Assembly: GCA_045544615.1 (NCBI GenBank)
Contig: JAZPZI010000033.1
Coordinates: 1-64,000, forward strand
Source: CAKSFT01 sp045544615
GTDB lineage: Bacteria; Bacillota; Clostridia; UBA1381
DNA: 64,000 nucleotides
Reading direction: 5' to 3'
Position 1 is the stretch's first letter. Each line of letters starts with the position of its first letter. A program made the position numbers and the translations under genes. This document shows positions 1 to 8,438 of the stretch, one piece after another. The notes below the pieces were generated by a model that saw only the letters and a list, made by a program, of their open reading frames with translations, was not told the origin of the DNA and did not search any database.

Positions 1-35
1 ACATTATCTCCTCTTTTGATATGCATTTTCTTCAT
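1..35 (-). CDS. rplX: 50S ribosomal protein L24, first codons only (cut by window edge)
   Basis: Eleven codons plus two bases of L24 are visible, reading MKKMHIKRGDN before the sequence runs off the left edge. This matches the usual L24 amino terminus. The start is an ATG at 33-35, preceded at 41-48 by the ribosome-binding site GGAGGTGC, which directly abuts the stop codon of rplN. Its place after rplN is the standard S10-spc order, so the operon continues beyond the window. Confidence 0.85.
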   Translation of the reverse strand, partial: MKKMHIKRGDN

Positions 36-48
36 TATCGGCACCTCC

Positions 49-417
49 TTACAGAACTTCCGGAGCCAATGACAAAATCTTCATATACTCTTTGTCTCTT
101 AACTCTCTTGCTACAGGCCCGAATATACGAGTACCTCTTGGATTTTTATCATCTTTAACAATAACAGCTGCATTCTCATCGAATCTGATGTAAGAACCGT
201 CAGCTCGTCTTGTTTCTTTAACCGTTCTAACTACAACAGCTTTAACTACATCACCTTTTTTAACAACGCCGCCCGGTGTTGCCTTCTTAACAGAGCAGAT
301 GATTTCGTCGCCAACACCAGCATATCTCTTCTTTGAGCCGCCTGGTACACGGATACACATAACTTCTTTAGCGCCTGTGTTATCTGCAACCTTCAAGCGT
401 GTTTGTGGTTGTATCAT
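49..417 (-). CDS. rplN: 50S ribosomal protein L14
   Basis: This 122-residue protein has the full usual length and the typical L14 start MIQPQTRLKVADNTGAKEV. L14 binds 23S rRNA at the subunit interface and contributes to intersubunit bridges. It lies between rpsQ and rplX in the conserved ribosomal protein order and is co-transcribed with them. Nothing unusual is seen. Confidence 0.98.
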   Translation of the reverse strand: MIQPQTRLKVADNTGAKEVMCIRVPGGSKKRYAGVGDEIICSVKKATPGGVVKKGDVVKAVVVRTVKETRRADGSYIRFDENAAVIVKDDKNPRGTRIFGPVARELRDKEYMKILSLAPEVL

Positions 418-452
418 GTCTATTTCTCCTTTCCGGACACAATTTATTTAAA

Positions 453-710
453 TTATTGTGCCTTTTCTACAATTTCAACTAATCTCCATCTCTTATCCTT
501 TGATAGAGGTCTTGTTTCCATTACCTTTACTTTATCGCCCTTAGCACAAATATTTTCTTCGTCGTGTGCCTTTAGCTTGTAGGTTCTCTTAACAACCTTA
601 CCATAAAGTGGGTGCTTAACACTATATTCGATAGCAACAACGATAGTTTTATCCATCTTATTGCTTATAACTTTACCGATTTTAACCTTACGGCTGTTTC
701 TCTCTGCCAC
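453..710 (-). CDS. rpsQ: 30S ribosomal protein S17
   Basis: The product (85 residues) is a primary 16S rRNA-binding protein with an OB fold. The sequence AERNSRKVKIGKVISNKMDK is the recognisable N-terminal S17 motif. The open frame extends 24 bases upstream to an ATG, but the strong ribosome-binding site AGGAGG lies inside that extension. It is placed correctly for a GTG start at 708-710, so I take GTG as the start and regard the extra eight residues as untranslated. Confidence 0.95.
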   Translation of the reverse strand: MAERNSRKVKIGKVISNKMDKTIVVAIEYSVKHPLYGKVVKRTYKLKAHDEENICAKGDKVKVMETRPLSKDKRWRLVEIVEKAQ

Positions 711-777
711 CTTAGTGTGCCTCCTTTCATACAATCAATATTGTATTGCTATATGATGTTTCTATCAATCCATCAAA

Positions 778-981
778 TTAAATTGCAGAATCTTTCAATT
801 CTCTTTCACGAATGATGGTCTTAATACGAGCGATAGTTTTCTTAACATCACCAATTCTCTGTGGGTTTTCCAACTGGTTTATAGCGTTTTGAAATCTTAA
901 GTTGAATAATTCCTGTTTGCTTTCAGAAAGCTTCAAGTTTAATTCTTCAACTGATAATTCTCTCAACTCTACTACTTTCAT
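778..981 (-). CDS. rpmC: 50S ribosomal protein L29
   Basis: The 67-residue product is short, helical and charged, with the motif LRFQNAINQLENPQRIGDVK typical of L29, a protein near the exit of the peptide tunnel. Its ATG lies only three bases after the rplP stop, so translation is probably coupled. Length and position between rplP and rpsQ are standard. Confidence 0.97.
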   Translation of the reverse strand: MKVVELRELSVEELNLKLSESKQELFNLRFQNAINQLENPQRIGDVKKTIARIKTIIRERELKDSAI

Positions 982-983
982 TC

Positions 984-1403
984 TTATTCACCATCCTCTT
1001 CACGCTTTACAAACTTACATTTGATTGGAAGCTTGTGCATAGCAAGACGAAGTGCTTCTCTTGCAACTTCTTCGCTAACGCCGCCAATTTCAAACATAAC
1101 TCTTCCCGGCTTAACAACTGCAACCCAGTATTCAGGACTTCCTTTACCTGAACCCATTCGAGTTTCAGCAGGCTTTTGTGTGATTGGCTTATCAGGGAAT
1201 ATCTTAATCCAAACCTGACCGCCTCTCTTTGTGTATCTTGTCATAGCGATACGGGCTGCTTCGATTTGTCTTGAAGTAATCCAAGATGGCTCTAATGCCT
1301 GCAATCCGTATTGTCCGTTAGATACCACATTGCCGCGTGTTGCCTTACCCTTCATTCTGCCACGCATAACTTTTCTGTATTTAACTCTCTTAGGTAACAA
1401 CAT
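984..1403 (-). CDS. rplP: 50S ribosomal protein L16
   Basis: L16 (139 residues) helps organise the peptidyl-transferase region and tRNA binding on the large subunit. The start MLLPKRVKYRKVMRGRMKGKA and the GGQVWIKIFPDKPITQKPAETRMGSGKG core are characteristic. The start codon overlaps the rpsC stop by one base (TAATG), pointing to translational coupling. Confidence 0.98.
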   Translation of the reverse strand: MLLPKRVKYRKVMRGRMKGKATRGNVVSNGQYGLQALEPSWITSRQIEAARIAMTRYTKRGGQVWIKIFPDKPITQKPAETRMGSGKGSPEYWVAVVKPGRVMFEIGGVSEEVAREALRLAMHKLPIKCKFVKREEDGE

Positions 1404-2074
1404 TATTGTTTTCCTCCTCTCGGCTTGCGCTCGGTTCTCTTGTTTTCGTGAAGAACCTCACCCTTGTAAATCCAAACCTTAACACCGAGAATACCATATG
1501 TTGTCATAGCTTCTGCGAAACCATAATCAATGTCAGCTCTCAAGGTCTGAAGTGGAATAGTACCTTCGTGATACTGCTCTGTTCTTGCGATTTCTGCACC
1601 GCCTACTCTTCCTGCAACGCTAGTCTTGATACCTCTGATTCCCATTCTCATAGCTCTTCCCATAACCTGTTTCATAGCTCTTCTGAATGAAATTCTCTTT
1701 TCAAGCTGTGCTGCAATGTTTTCAGCTACTAACTGTGCATTTGTATCTGGCTGCTTAACTTCCATAATGTTGATGTTAACAGCTTCTTTTGTCATCTTTT
1801 CAAGTTGCTTCTTTAACTTATCAATTTCAGCACCCTGTCTACCGATGATGATACCAGGCTTAGCAGCATGGATTGTAACGAAAACTTTGTTCTGCTTTCT
1901 TTCAATAACAATCTTTGCTATTCCTGCATCGTAGCATGCCTTCTTGACAAATTTTCTGATATTGTAATCTTCAACCAACTGGTCTCCGAAATCTCTTTTA
2001 CCTGCAATCCACTTTGAATCCCAGTCTTTAATAACTCCGACTCTAAGTCCGTGCGGATTAACTTTTTGTCCCAT
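1403..2074 (-). CDS. rpsC: 30S ribosomal protein S3
   Basis: S3 (223 residues) forms part of the mRNA entry channel. The start MGQKVNPHGLRVGVIKDWDS is typical. A KH domain follows with the motif PGIIIGRQGAEIDKLKKQL, and then the C-terminal S3 domain ending in a basic tail. It overlaps rplP by one base and follows rplV in the usual order. Confidence 0.98.
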   Translation of the reverse strand: MGQKVNPHGLRVGVIKDWDSKWIAGKRDFGDQLVEDYNIRKFVKKACYDAGIAKIVIERKQNKVFVTIHAAKPGIIIGRQGAEIDKLKKQLEKMTKEAVNINIMEVKQPDTNAQLVAENIAAQLEKRISFRRAMKQVMGRAMRMGIRGIKTSVAGRVGGAEIARTEQYHEGTIPLQTLRADIDYGFAEAMTTYGILGVKVWIYKGEVLHENKRTERKPRGGKQ

Positions 2075-2096
2075 TAGGAATTACCTCCTTCTTTAA

Positions 2097-2432
2097 TTAT
2101 TCTTTTTCTTTCAATACCAAAGTGATATGACTTGTTCTCTTCAAAATTCTGTATGCTCTACCCTTTGAAACAGGTCTTATTCTCTTAAGAGTTGGACCCT
2201 GGTTTGCATAACACTCTGCTACATATAATTTGTTGATATCCATATTATGGTTATTTTGTGCATTAGCAATTGCTGATGCCAAAAGCTTTTCCAAGTACTC
2301 GCTAGCTGCTTTAGGTGTATTTTTGATAATACCCATCGCAACGCCTGCAGGCTTGTTTCTTATTAAATCAAGAACTATTCTAACCTTTCTTGGCGAAATG
2401 CGTGCATAGCTCAAAGTTGCGCGTGCTTCCAT
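2097..2432 (-). CDS. rplV: 50S ribosomal protein L22
   Basis: The 111-residue protein begins MEARATLSYARISPRKVRIV and carries the conserved C-terminal hairpin sequence ending GRAYRILKRTSHITLVL. That hairpin lines the nascent-peptide tunnel in known L22 structures. A GGAGG-type ribosome-binding site precedes the ATG. Standard length and position. Confidence 0.98.
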   Translation of the reverse strand: MEARATLSYARISPRKVRIVLDLIRNKPAGVAMGIIKNTPKAASEYLEKLLASAIANAQNNHNMDINKLYVAECYANQGPTLKRIRPVSKGRAYRILKRTSHITLVLKEKE

Positions 2433-2476
2433 TTACGGAATCCTCCTTTCGATACCTATATATTCGAACTTACTTA

Positions 2477-2749
2477 TTATTTAGAAGTTTTAGCTCCTGC
2501 GTGACCTTTGAAGGTTCTTGTCGGAGCAAACTCACCCAATCTGTGACCAACCATATCCTCACTGATGAATACAGGGACATGCTTTCTACCGTCATGAACT
2601 GCGATAGTATGTCCAACCATTTCAGGGAAAATAGTAGAAGCTCTTGACCAGGTTTTGATAACCTTTTTTTCGTTTGCAGCGTTCATAGCATCAATTCTGC
2701 TCATCAAACGCTCTTCGACAAAAGGTCCCTTTTTAAGTGATCTACCCAT
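2477..2749 (-). CDS. rpsS: 30S ribosomal protein S19
   Basis: S19 (90 residues) sits in the head of the small subunit and contacts the A site. The start MGRSLKKGPFVEERLM and the stretch VGHTIAVHDGRKHVPVFISE are diagnostic. It lies between rplB and rplV as expected, and the strong AAAGGAGG site upstream supports the start chosen. Confidence 0.98.
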   Translation of the reverse strand: MGRSLKKGPFVEERLMSRIDAMNAANEKKVIKTWSRASTIFPEMVGHTIAVHDGRKHVPVFISEDMVGHRLGEFAPTRTFKGHAGAKTSK

Positions 2750-2784
2750 TCTTGTATTTCCTCCTTTCGGAAACTTACGGTTAA

Positions 2785-3618
2785 TTATTTATCATTTCTT
2801 CTCTTGATGATAAGCTTATCGGTTCTGTTCTTGTGCTTTCTTGTCTTAAGACCAAGTGCTGGCTTACCCCAAGGAGTAACAGGAGCAGGTCTACCGATAG
2901 GTGACTTACCTTCACCACCGCCGTGAGGGTGGTCGTTAGGGTTCATTACCACGCCTCGTACTGTAGGTCTCCAACCCATGTGACGCTTTCTGCCGGCTTT
3001 ACCGATAGAAACGTTTTCGTGCTGCTGGTTACCAACCATACCGATTGTTGCCTTACACTCAAGACGTACCATTCTTACTTCGCCTGAAGGAAGTCTTACC
3101 TGTGCATAAGCACCTTCCTTAGCCATGAGCTGTGCGTAAGCACCTGCTGTACGAACTAACTGACCGCCTTTTCCAGGATACAACTCAATGTTGTGAATAA
3201 GTGTACCAACTGGGATGTCCTTGATGAACAAAGCGTTACCAGGCTTAATATCTGCGCCTTCACCAGAAACTACGATGTGACCATCTGTAAGTCCCTGTGG
3301 AGCAAGGATATATGACTTTGTACCGTCTTCATACTGAATAAGAGCGATGTTAGCTGTTCTGTTTGGATCGTACTCGATACCAAGAACTGTAGCCGGCATT
3401 CCGTCCTTATTTCTCTTAAAATCTATAATTCTGTATTTTCTTCTGTTACCGCCGCCTCTGTGACGAACAGTAATTCTACCATACGAATTTCTGCCTGCAT
3501 TTTTCTTTAACGATTCTATAAGTGAACGCTCCGGAGAAGTCTTTGTGATTTCAGCGAAATCCGAAACTGTCATGAATCTTCTTGCAGGAGAGGTTGGCTT
3601 ATACTTCTTTATAGCCAT
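2785..3618 (-). CDS. rplB: 50S ribosomal protein L2
   Basis: L2 (277 residues) is a primary 23S rRNA-binding protein needed for peptidyl transfer and subunit association. The N-terminal OB-like part contains GRNSYGRITVRHRGGGNRRK, and the C-terminal part contains the essential GVVMNPNDHPHGGGEGKSP segment with the conserved histidine. Length is standard. Confidence 0.98.
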   Translation of the reverse strand: MAIKKYKPTSPARRFMTVSDFAEITKTSPERSLIESLKKNAGRNSYGRITVRHRGGGNRRKYRIIDFKRNKDGMPATVLGIEYDPNRTANIALIQYEDGTKSYILAPQGLTDGHIVVSGEGADIKPGNALFIKDIPVGTLIHNIELYPGKGGQLVRTAGAYAQLMAKEGAYAQVRLPSGEVRMVRLECKATIGMVGNQQHENVSIGKAGRKRHMGWRPTVRGVVMNPNDHPHGGGEGKSPIGRPAPVTPWGKPALGLKTRKHKNRTDKLIIKRRNDK

Positions 3619-3647
3619 TATGTTTCACTCCTTATCTCAAAAATTAA

Positions 3648-3953
3648 TTACATTTCAAAGAACTCGATTGTCTTGCTGCCCTTTGCCAAGGTAACAATGG
3701 CCTTCTTCCAAGAAGCTCTTCTTCCTTCGAATCTGCCCATTCTCTTTACCTTGCCCATAACACGCATTGTGTTAACAGCGGCAACCTTAACTCCGAATAC
3801 TTCTTCAACCGCTTTTTTGATTTCTACCTTGTTTGCATTAACAGGTACTTCAAATGTATACTTTTTGATTTCGTTACCTTCTCTGTCAAATACAACTTCC
3901 ATGCTGCGTTCAGAGATGATAGGCTTTCTGATAATATCGTGAGCGTATTTCAT
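3648..3953 (-). CDS. rplW: 50S ribosomal protein L23
   Basis: L23 (101 residues) lies at the tunnel exit and docks trigger factor and SRP. The sequence DIIRKPIISERSM at the start and KAVEEVFGVKVAAVNTM in the centre identify the family. Its ATG overlaps the rplD stop by one base, so the two genes are likely translationally coupled. Confidence 0.97.
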   Translation of the reverse strand: MKYAHDIIRKPIISERSMEVVFDREGNEIKKYTFEVPVNANKVEIKKAVEEVFGVKVAAVNTMRVMGKVKRMGRFEGRRASWKKAIVTLAKGSKTIEFFEM

Positions 3954-4576
3954 TATGCAAGCACCTCCTCAATTTTAGCGATGGCATCCTTTGCAACGAT
4001 GAACTTGTCGTGCTTAAGGATTTCGTAAGTGTTCAATACACCAACATAAGTCGGAGTAACACCCTTAATATTTCTTGCAGACTTGTAGATGTTTTCATCA
4101 CACTCAGCAGTAACAATCAATGCCTTTGTGTTGATTTCAAGACCCTTCAACAAAGCTGCAATCTTTGATGTCTTGATTTCGTCGAGCTTCAAATCTTCGA
4201 TTACGAAAATTTCATAAGCTTCATATTTAGCTGATAAAGCTGATCTCAATGCAATCTTCTTTACCTTCTTGTTGATTCTGTATCTGTAATCACGTGGCTT
4301 AGGACCCAAAGCAACACCGCCGCCTGTCCACTGTGGTGCACGGATACTTCCCTGTCTTGCACGACCTGTGCCCTTCTGTCTCCAAGGCTTGGTACCGCCG
4401 CCACGTACTTCTGTACGAGTCTTTGTGCTCTGTGTTCCCTGTCTCTGGTTTGCAAGATAATTAACAACTACCTGATGCAAAACCGCCTTATTCACTTCAG
4501 CCGCAAATATTGAATCGCTGACTTCCATATCACCGATCTTAGCGCCTTCCATGTTATATACAGCAACTTTAGACAT
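3953..4576 (-). CDS. rplD: 50S ribosomal protein L4
   Basis: L4 (207 residues) has an internal extended loop (GTQSTKTRTEVRGGGTKPW and RQGSIRAPQWTGGGVALGP) that reaches into the tunnel. In Escherichia coli L4 also represses the S10 operon through its leader RNA. Whether this L4 acts on the long leader upstream of rpsJ here is unknown, but the arrangement invites the question. Confidence 0.97.
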   Translation of the reverse strand: MSKVAVYNMEGAKIGDMEVSDSIFAAEVNKAVLHQVVVNYLANQRQGTQSTKTRTEVRGGGTKPWRQKGTGRARQGSIRAPQWTGGGVALGPKPRDYRYRINKKVKKIALRSALSAKYEAYEIFVIEDLKLDEIKTSKIAALLKGLEINTKALIVTAECDENIYKSARNIKGVTPTYVGVLNTYEILKHDKFIVAKDAIAKIEEVLA

Positions 4577-4603
4577 AGTTATTCCTCCTTTCCTAAACCC
4601 TCA

Positions 4604-5233
4604 TTACGCTTTAACGCTGTTTCTGATTGTAACGAGTCCGCCCTTGTTTCCAGGAACTGCGCCCTTCAAAAGGATAAGGTTGTTTTCAGCATCTACCTTA
4701 ACAACTTCCAAATTCTGAACTGTTACTCTTACAACACCCATGTGTCCCGGGAGCTTCTTGCCCTTCATAACTCTACCAGGGTTTGAACAAGCACCCATAG
4801 AACCCGAGCCTCTATGATAACCTGAACCGTGTGACATAGGACCTCTGTGCAAGCCCCATCTCTTCATTGGTCCGGCAAAACCCTTACCTTTGCTGATGCC
4901 TGTAACATCAATCTTCTCGCCAGCTTCAAAAATGTCTGCCTTGATTTCATCGCCTACATTCAAAGCTGTGCAATCTTCGAGTCTAAATTCTCTCAAATAC
5001 TTCTTGTTAGCAACATCTGCCTTAGCAAAATGTCCCTTCTGTGGCTTGTTAAGGCTCTTTTCCTTAACTTCACCGAATCCAACCTGAACAGCTTCATAAC
5101 CATCTGTTTCGGTTGTCTTCTTCTGTACTACGGTACAAGGTCCAGCAAGAACTACAGTAACGGGAATCATTTCACCGTTTTCGCCAAAGATCTGTGTCAT
5201 GCCAACCTTTGTGCCCAAAATCGCTTTTTTCAT
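4604..5233 (-). CDS. rplC: 50S ribosomal protein L3
   Basis: L3 (209 residues) starts the 23S rRNA assembly. It begins MKKAILGTKVGMTQIF, and its central loop carries GPMSHGSGYHRGSGSMG and PGRVMKGKKLPGHMG. The frame also has an ATG nine bases upstream, but the AAAGG site and the family's usual start favour the ATG at 5231-5233. Confidence 0.96.
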   Translation of the reverse strand: MKKAILGTKVGMTQIFGENGEMIPVTVVLAGPCTVVQKKTTETDGYEAVQVGFGEVKEKSLNKPQKGHFAKADVANKKYLREFRLEDCTALNVGDEIKADIFEAGEKIDVTGISKGKGFAGPMKRWGLHRGPMSHGSGYHRGSGSMGACSNPGRVMKGKKLPGHMGVVRVTVQNLEVVKVDAENNLILLKGAVPGNKGGLVTIRNSVKA

Positions 5234-5330
5234 TTCTTTCATCCTTTCTTAACAGTTATTGGTTCTCCATAAAAGCGGATAGAGAACATGACCTGCATCA
5301 TAGCCCGTGGGCTACTGCAAAACGTTTGGC

Positions 5331-5645
5331 TTACTTCTGGATAACGTCGATTGACACACCAGCCGGTAAGTCGATCTTGACAAGTGATTCCATAGTCTTT
5401 GCACCAGGAACTACGATGTCAATGAGTCTTTTGTGAGTTCTTCTTTCGAACTGCTCACGAGAATCCTTGTACTTATGAACCGCTCTCAAAATTGTGATAA
5501 CTTCTTTGTCAGTCGGTAACGGAATAGGACCTGATACCTTTGCACCTGTTTTCTTTGCGATTTCAACAATCTTCTCAGCTGACTGGTCCAATACTGCGTG
5601 ATCATAAGCCTTCAACTTGATTCTGATCTTCTGCTTTGCTGCCAT
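5331..5645 (-). CDS. rpsJ: 30S ribosomal protein S10
   Basis: S10 (104 residues, usual length) is the first gene of the operon. The start KIRIKLKAYDHAVLDQSAEK and the sequence RRTHKRLIDIVVPGAKTMESL are characteristic. Besides its ribosomal role, S10 is the NusE partner of NusB in antitermination complexes, and a nusB gene lies at 52.6-53.0 kb. A GGAGGGAAAAAGT segment provides the ribosome-binding site. Confidence 0.98.
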   Translation of the reverse strand: MAAKQKIRIKLKAYDHAVLDQSAEKIVEIAKKTGAKVSGPIPLPTDKEVITILRAVHKYKDSREQFERRTHKRLIDIVVPGAKTMESLVKIDLPAGVSIDVIQK

Positions 5646-6002
5646 ACTTTTTCCCTCCTATTAAAGTTTTCTTTTCGGATAGACAAGGCATTGGGTCCCC
5701 TCTCTATCCTTCTGCATTGTGTTTCCTGCACGACAGCTCGTTTTTGTGATACACACCTCCGGGTGTTTCCTCATCACCCGAAATAAAAACCCGAATTGCT
5801 GCATTTCAGCATTCCGGGTAGTCAAAACCGCCACATGGCATACCTGTAGTTTATTAGGGGAAAATCCCCGAAAATTGCACAGATTTATCCTATTGTAGCG
5901 TGACCTGCCGCCCGGTTTCATGAATCGGACATTCTCCACGGAAAAACCGGACTCTTTCTTGGTCCGCAACCTCCCGCTTCATCGTTTGTCAAGTGTCACA
6001 AC
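5646..6002 (-). promoter_or_regulatory. Long structured 5' leader of the S10 ribosomal operon
   Basis: About 355 nt separate the predicted transcription start near 6002 from rpsJ. Several inverted repeats can pair: 5677-5683 with 5703-5709, 5760-5765 with 5775-5780, 5790-5801 with 5807-5818 (12-base arms with few mismatches), GGGG/CCCC around 5857-5868, and 5912-5918 with 5944-5950. A 102-codon frame crosses the leader but starts with TTG fused to the purine-rich site, so I do not call it a gene. The length and folding suggest a regulatory leader, perhaps autogenous. I do not recognise a known ribosomal-protein leader family. Confidence 0.6.
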
Positions 6003-6008
6003 ACTACA

Positions 6009-6037
6009 ATTATACACTATATAGGTATATTTTGCAA
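6009..6037 (-). promoter_or_regulatory. Vegetative promoter of the S10 operon
   Basis: On the minus strand the -35 element TTGCAA (6032-6037) and a perfect -10 TATAAT (6009-6014) are separated by exactly 17 bp. Transcription would start near 6002. Only this promoter is obvious between the HAD gene and rpsJ. Confidence 0.8.
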
Positions 6038-6118
6038 GCTTTTTTATAAAAAACTTTTAAAAAATTTTCTACGAATTTAAAGAAATTTCGATTTAATTTT
6101 TGTACAATTTGCACATAA

Positions 6119-6160
6119 AAAATTTCCAGATTTTTCTTGAAAAACCCGGAAATTTTTTAT
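6119..6160 (-). terminator. Terminator after the HAD phosphatase gene
   Basis: On the minus strand an inverted repeat with arms AAATTTCC/GGAAATTT is followed by a run of T. It begins at the stop codon of the HAD gene and separates that gene from the S10 promoter. Confidence 0.7.
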
Positions 6161-6810
6161 CATTTATCAATTTTTAGTATTATTTTTTCCAAATCGGATA
6201 CTTTTTCCACAATATAGTCCGGTCCCGATTCTTCAAATTCTTCTCTCGAACCATACCCATATAAAACCGCAACAGACGGAATTTTGTTCTCCTTTGCACC
6301 TATAACATCAAAACTTCTGTCGCCCACCATTACCGCATCGGCAATACCGTATCTGTCTCTGCATACCTTTATCACCTCGGTTTTGTCGGTGCGCTCGCCG
6401 CTCAGTTCACTTCCCGTCACGCCGTCAAAGTATTTCAAGATTCCGAAATGCTCTAAAATCCTGTTTGCAAATATTTCAGGCTTTGATGTTGCAAGGAACA
6501 CCCTTTTCCCTGCCGCCTTCAGCTTTGCAAGCATATCCTCAACTCCGTCATAGAGGACATTCTCAAAAATACCCTTATCACGGTAGTATTCACGGTAAAC
6601 GTCAACTGCACGGTATGATTCCTCGGTCGAGAAACCGTAATACTTTTCAAAGCTTTCTGCAAGCGGCGGTCCAATAAACTTATAGAGCTCGCTTCTGTCC
6701 TCAACTTCTATGCCGTATCTTTTCAGGGCATACATCACGGAATTGGTAATACCCAAAGCCGGGTCTGTGAGTGTTCCGTCGAGGTCGAACAAGATATCCC
6801 GAAATTCCAT
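6160..6810 (-). CDS. HAD-superfamily hydrolase, phosphoglycolate-phosphatase-like
   Basis: This 216-residue cytoplasmic enzyme carries the haloacid dehalogenase motifs. Motif I is DLDGT near residue 10, with the nucleophilic Asp and the acid/base Asp two residues later. Motif II is the ATSKP region, with a following conserved lysine. Motif III/IV is MVGDRSFDVIGA. A helical cap between motifs I and II places it in subfamily IA, like Gph and PpaX phosphatases. It could hydrolyse phosphoglycolate, pyrophosphate or another small phosphomonoester; sequence alone does not decide. It lies upstream of the S10 operon and has its own terminator. Confidence 0.85.
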   Translation of the reverse strand: MEFRDILFDLDGTLTDPALGITNSVMYALKRYGIEVEDRSELYKFIGPPLAESFEKYYGFSTEESYRAVDVYREYYRDKGIFENVLYDGVEDMLAKLKAAGKRVFLATSKPEIFANRILEHFGILKYFDGVTGSELSGERTDKTEVIKVCRDRYGIADAVMVGDRSFDVIGAKENKIPSVAVLYGYGSREEFEESGPDYIVEKVSDLEKIILKIDK

Positions 6811-6850
6811 TTATTATCCTCCGTTCAAATCGTTTCCTATTATATATAAG

Positions 6851-6876
6851 TAAAAAGTAAGGGTTTTGCCCTTACT
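6851..6876 (-). terminator. Terminator after rpiB
   Basis: The minus strand reads AAGTAAGGGC, a short loop, then GCCCTTACTT-like complement and a T run. The left arm overlaps the last codons and stop of rpiB. Confidence 0.75.
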
Positions 6877-7306
6877 TTTCCAATTCATGAATCTTATCTA
6901 TTCTTGCCTGATGCCTTCCACCTTCGTACTCTGCATCAAGCCATGCGTCTACCATCATAAATGCAAGTTCTCTGCCGACAACTCTGCCGCCCATACAGAT
7001 GATGTTTGCGTTATTGTGTATCTTTGTCATCTTTGCGCTATAGACATCTGAACAGAGTGCCGCACGAATACCGTCAATTTTATTTGCCGCCATCGAAATA
7101 CCGATTCCTGTTCCGCAAATCAAAATTCCGTTTTCACACTCACCCGAAGTAACCGCAAGACCAACCGCCTTTGCAATATCAGGGTAGTCTACGCTTTCCT
7201 CACTATAGCACCCAAAATCCTTATATTCAATTCCTCTTTCCTCAAGATGCTTCATAACATGGCATTTGAGTTCAAAACCGCCGTGATCGCTTCCTATTGC
7301 TAACAT
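6872..7306 (-). CDS. rpiB: Ribose-5-phosphate isomerase B
   Basis: This 144-residue protein interconverts ribose 5-phosphate and ribulose 5-phosphate in the pentose phosphate pathway. The RpiB/LacAB family is recognised by the start AIGSDHGGFELK, the catalytic cysteine region GILICGTGIGISMAANKI, and NIICMGGRVVG near the end. Its ATG overlaps the tsaB stop by one base, making it the last gene of a tightly packed fhs-tsaE-tsaB-rpiB unit. Allose-6-phosphate isomerase activity is possible in this family. Confidence 0.95.
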   Translation of the reverse strand: MLAIGSDHGGFELKCHVMKHLEERGIEYKDFGCYSEESVDYPDIAKAVGLAVTSGECENGILICGTGIGISMAANKIDGIRAALCSDVYSAKMTKIHNNANIICMGGRVVGRELAFMMVDAWLDAEYEGGRHQARIDKIHELEK

Positions 7307-8004
7307 TATTTATTGCTCCTTTCCTCGAGCTCCCGCTCTGCCTGTGGTTTTCTTAAATATACCGGTGTGACTTCAAAACAACTCTTCTGTTCACTCTGCT
7401 TCATAAGTGCAAGCGTTGCTATAGAAGATGCTCTTTGTCTGTTTGCCGACGGCGGTGCTAAAACCGCCTTGCCCGGGAGTTTTTCCAATATATACTTCTT
7501 ATGTACCGGAACACCGTCGCCAAGAAAGATTATCTTCTTATTATATTGTCCCAAATCCTCAATAAGTTCTTCAATCGACAACGCTCTTGGCTCGGACAAT
7601 GTTTTCAGCTCTCCGTTTTTCCATTCATACACCGCATTATAAACCTGACCTCGCCTTGCATCCATAATCGGCGAGATTACCGCATCGGCATAAAAGAGAT
7701 TATAAGCCATTGCCTCGAGTGTGCTTATCTCAACAACCGGCTTGTCCGATGCGTGAGCTATTCCCTTTACGGTCGAAACACCAATCCTGAGTCCGGTAAA
7801 CGACCCCGGGCCGTTCGCAACGGCAAACAGATCAATTTCGGAAATATCAAGTCCCGAAGCACCAAGCACCTCATCAATCATGGGCATAAGGGTTTCGGAA
7901 TGTGTTTTTTTGTAATCTACAATCTTCTCTGCTAAAACCCTGTCATCCTCAACCACAGAGGCAGTTGCGACATTGGCAGAAGTGTCTACCGCTAAAACCT
8001 TCAT
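7306..8004 (-). CDS. tsaB: tRNA t6A threonylcarbamoyladenosine biosynthesis protein TsaB
   Basis: TsaB (232 residues) is the inactive-kinase-fold partner of TsaD in the complex that adds threonylcarbamoyl to A37 of ANN-decoding tRNAs. The amino terminus KVLAVDTSANVATASVVED and the motif NGPGSFTGLRIG are diagnostic. It overlaps both tsaE and rpiB by one base. TsaD itself is not in this window. Confidence 0.94.
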   Translation of the reverse strand: MKVLAVDTSANVATASVVEDDRVLAEKIVDYKKTHSETLMPMIDEVLGASGLDISEIDLFAVANGPGSFTGLRIGVSTVKGIAHASDKPVVEISTLEAMAYNLFYADAVISPIMDARRGQVYNAVYEWKNGELKTLSEPRALSIEELIEDLGQYNKKIIFLGDGVPVHKKYILEKLPGKAVLAPPSANRQRASSIATLALMKQSEQKSCFEVTPVYLRKPQAERELEERSNK

Positions 8005-8438
8005 CAGAATTTCCTTTCTATTATTATCTCTCTGAAATTCTCGCCCTTTTCATAATCCTTCGATATAGTAATATCATATCTTTCACGGGGGAGAATTTCT
8101 GCAATGTTTTCCGCCCACTCAATAACACAGACTCCATCCCCGTCGATGTACTCTTCATATCCTATTTCATACATCTCGTCAGGGTCGTCGATTCTGTAAA
8201 CATCAAAATGGTAAAGCGGAAGCCTGCCCTCATAACAGTTTACAATAGTAAATGTCGGGCTGCTCAAATATTCGTCAATCTCAAGCCCTTTTGCAAGTCC
8301 CTGCACAAATGCAGTCTTTCCCACTCCGAGGTCACCGTTCATCGTGATAACATCGCCAGGAAGAATACTCGCCGAAAAGGAGCCGGCAATTTCTGCCGTC
8401 TCCTCGGGGCTATACGAGTAATATACCTTTTTTTCCAT
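8004..8438 (-). CDS. tsaE: tRNA t6A biosynthesis ATPase TsaE
   Basis: TsaE (144 residues) is a small P-loop ATPase that binds the TsaB-TsaD dimer and is required for cycles of t6A formation. The Walker A motif GDLGVGKTAF is near residue 37, and the sequence SSPTFTIVNCYEGRLPLYHFDVYR is the typical family stretch. It overlaps fhs and tsaB by one base on each side, so expression is likely coupled. Confidence 0.95.
   Translation of the reverse strand: MEKKVYYSYSPEETAEIAGSFSASILPGDVITMNGDLGVGKTAFVQGLAKGLEIDEYLSSPTFTIVNCYEGRLPLYHFDVYRIDDPDEMYEIGYEEYIDGDGVCVIEWAENIAEILPRERYDITISKDYEKGENFREIIIERKF

Noticed and set aside
5661..5969. A 102-codon open frame in the S10 leader
   Set aside because: It starts with TTG fused to the GGGAGG sequence, leaving no spacer, overlaps several hairpins, and its product has no recognisable features. 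A leader RNA explains the region better.
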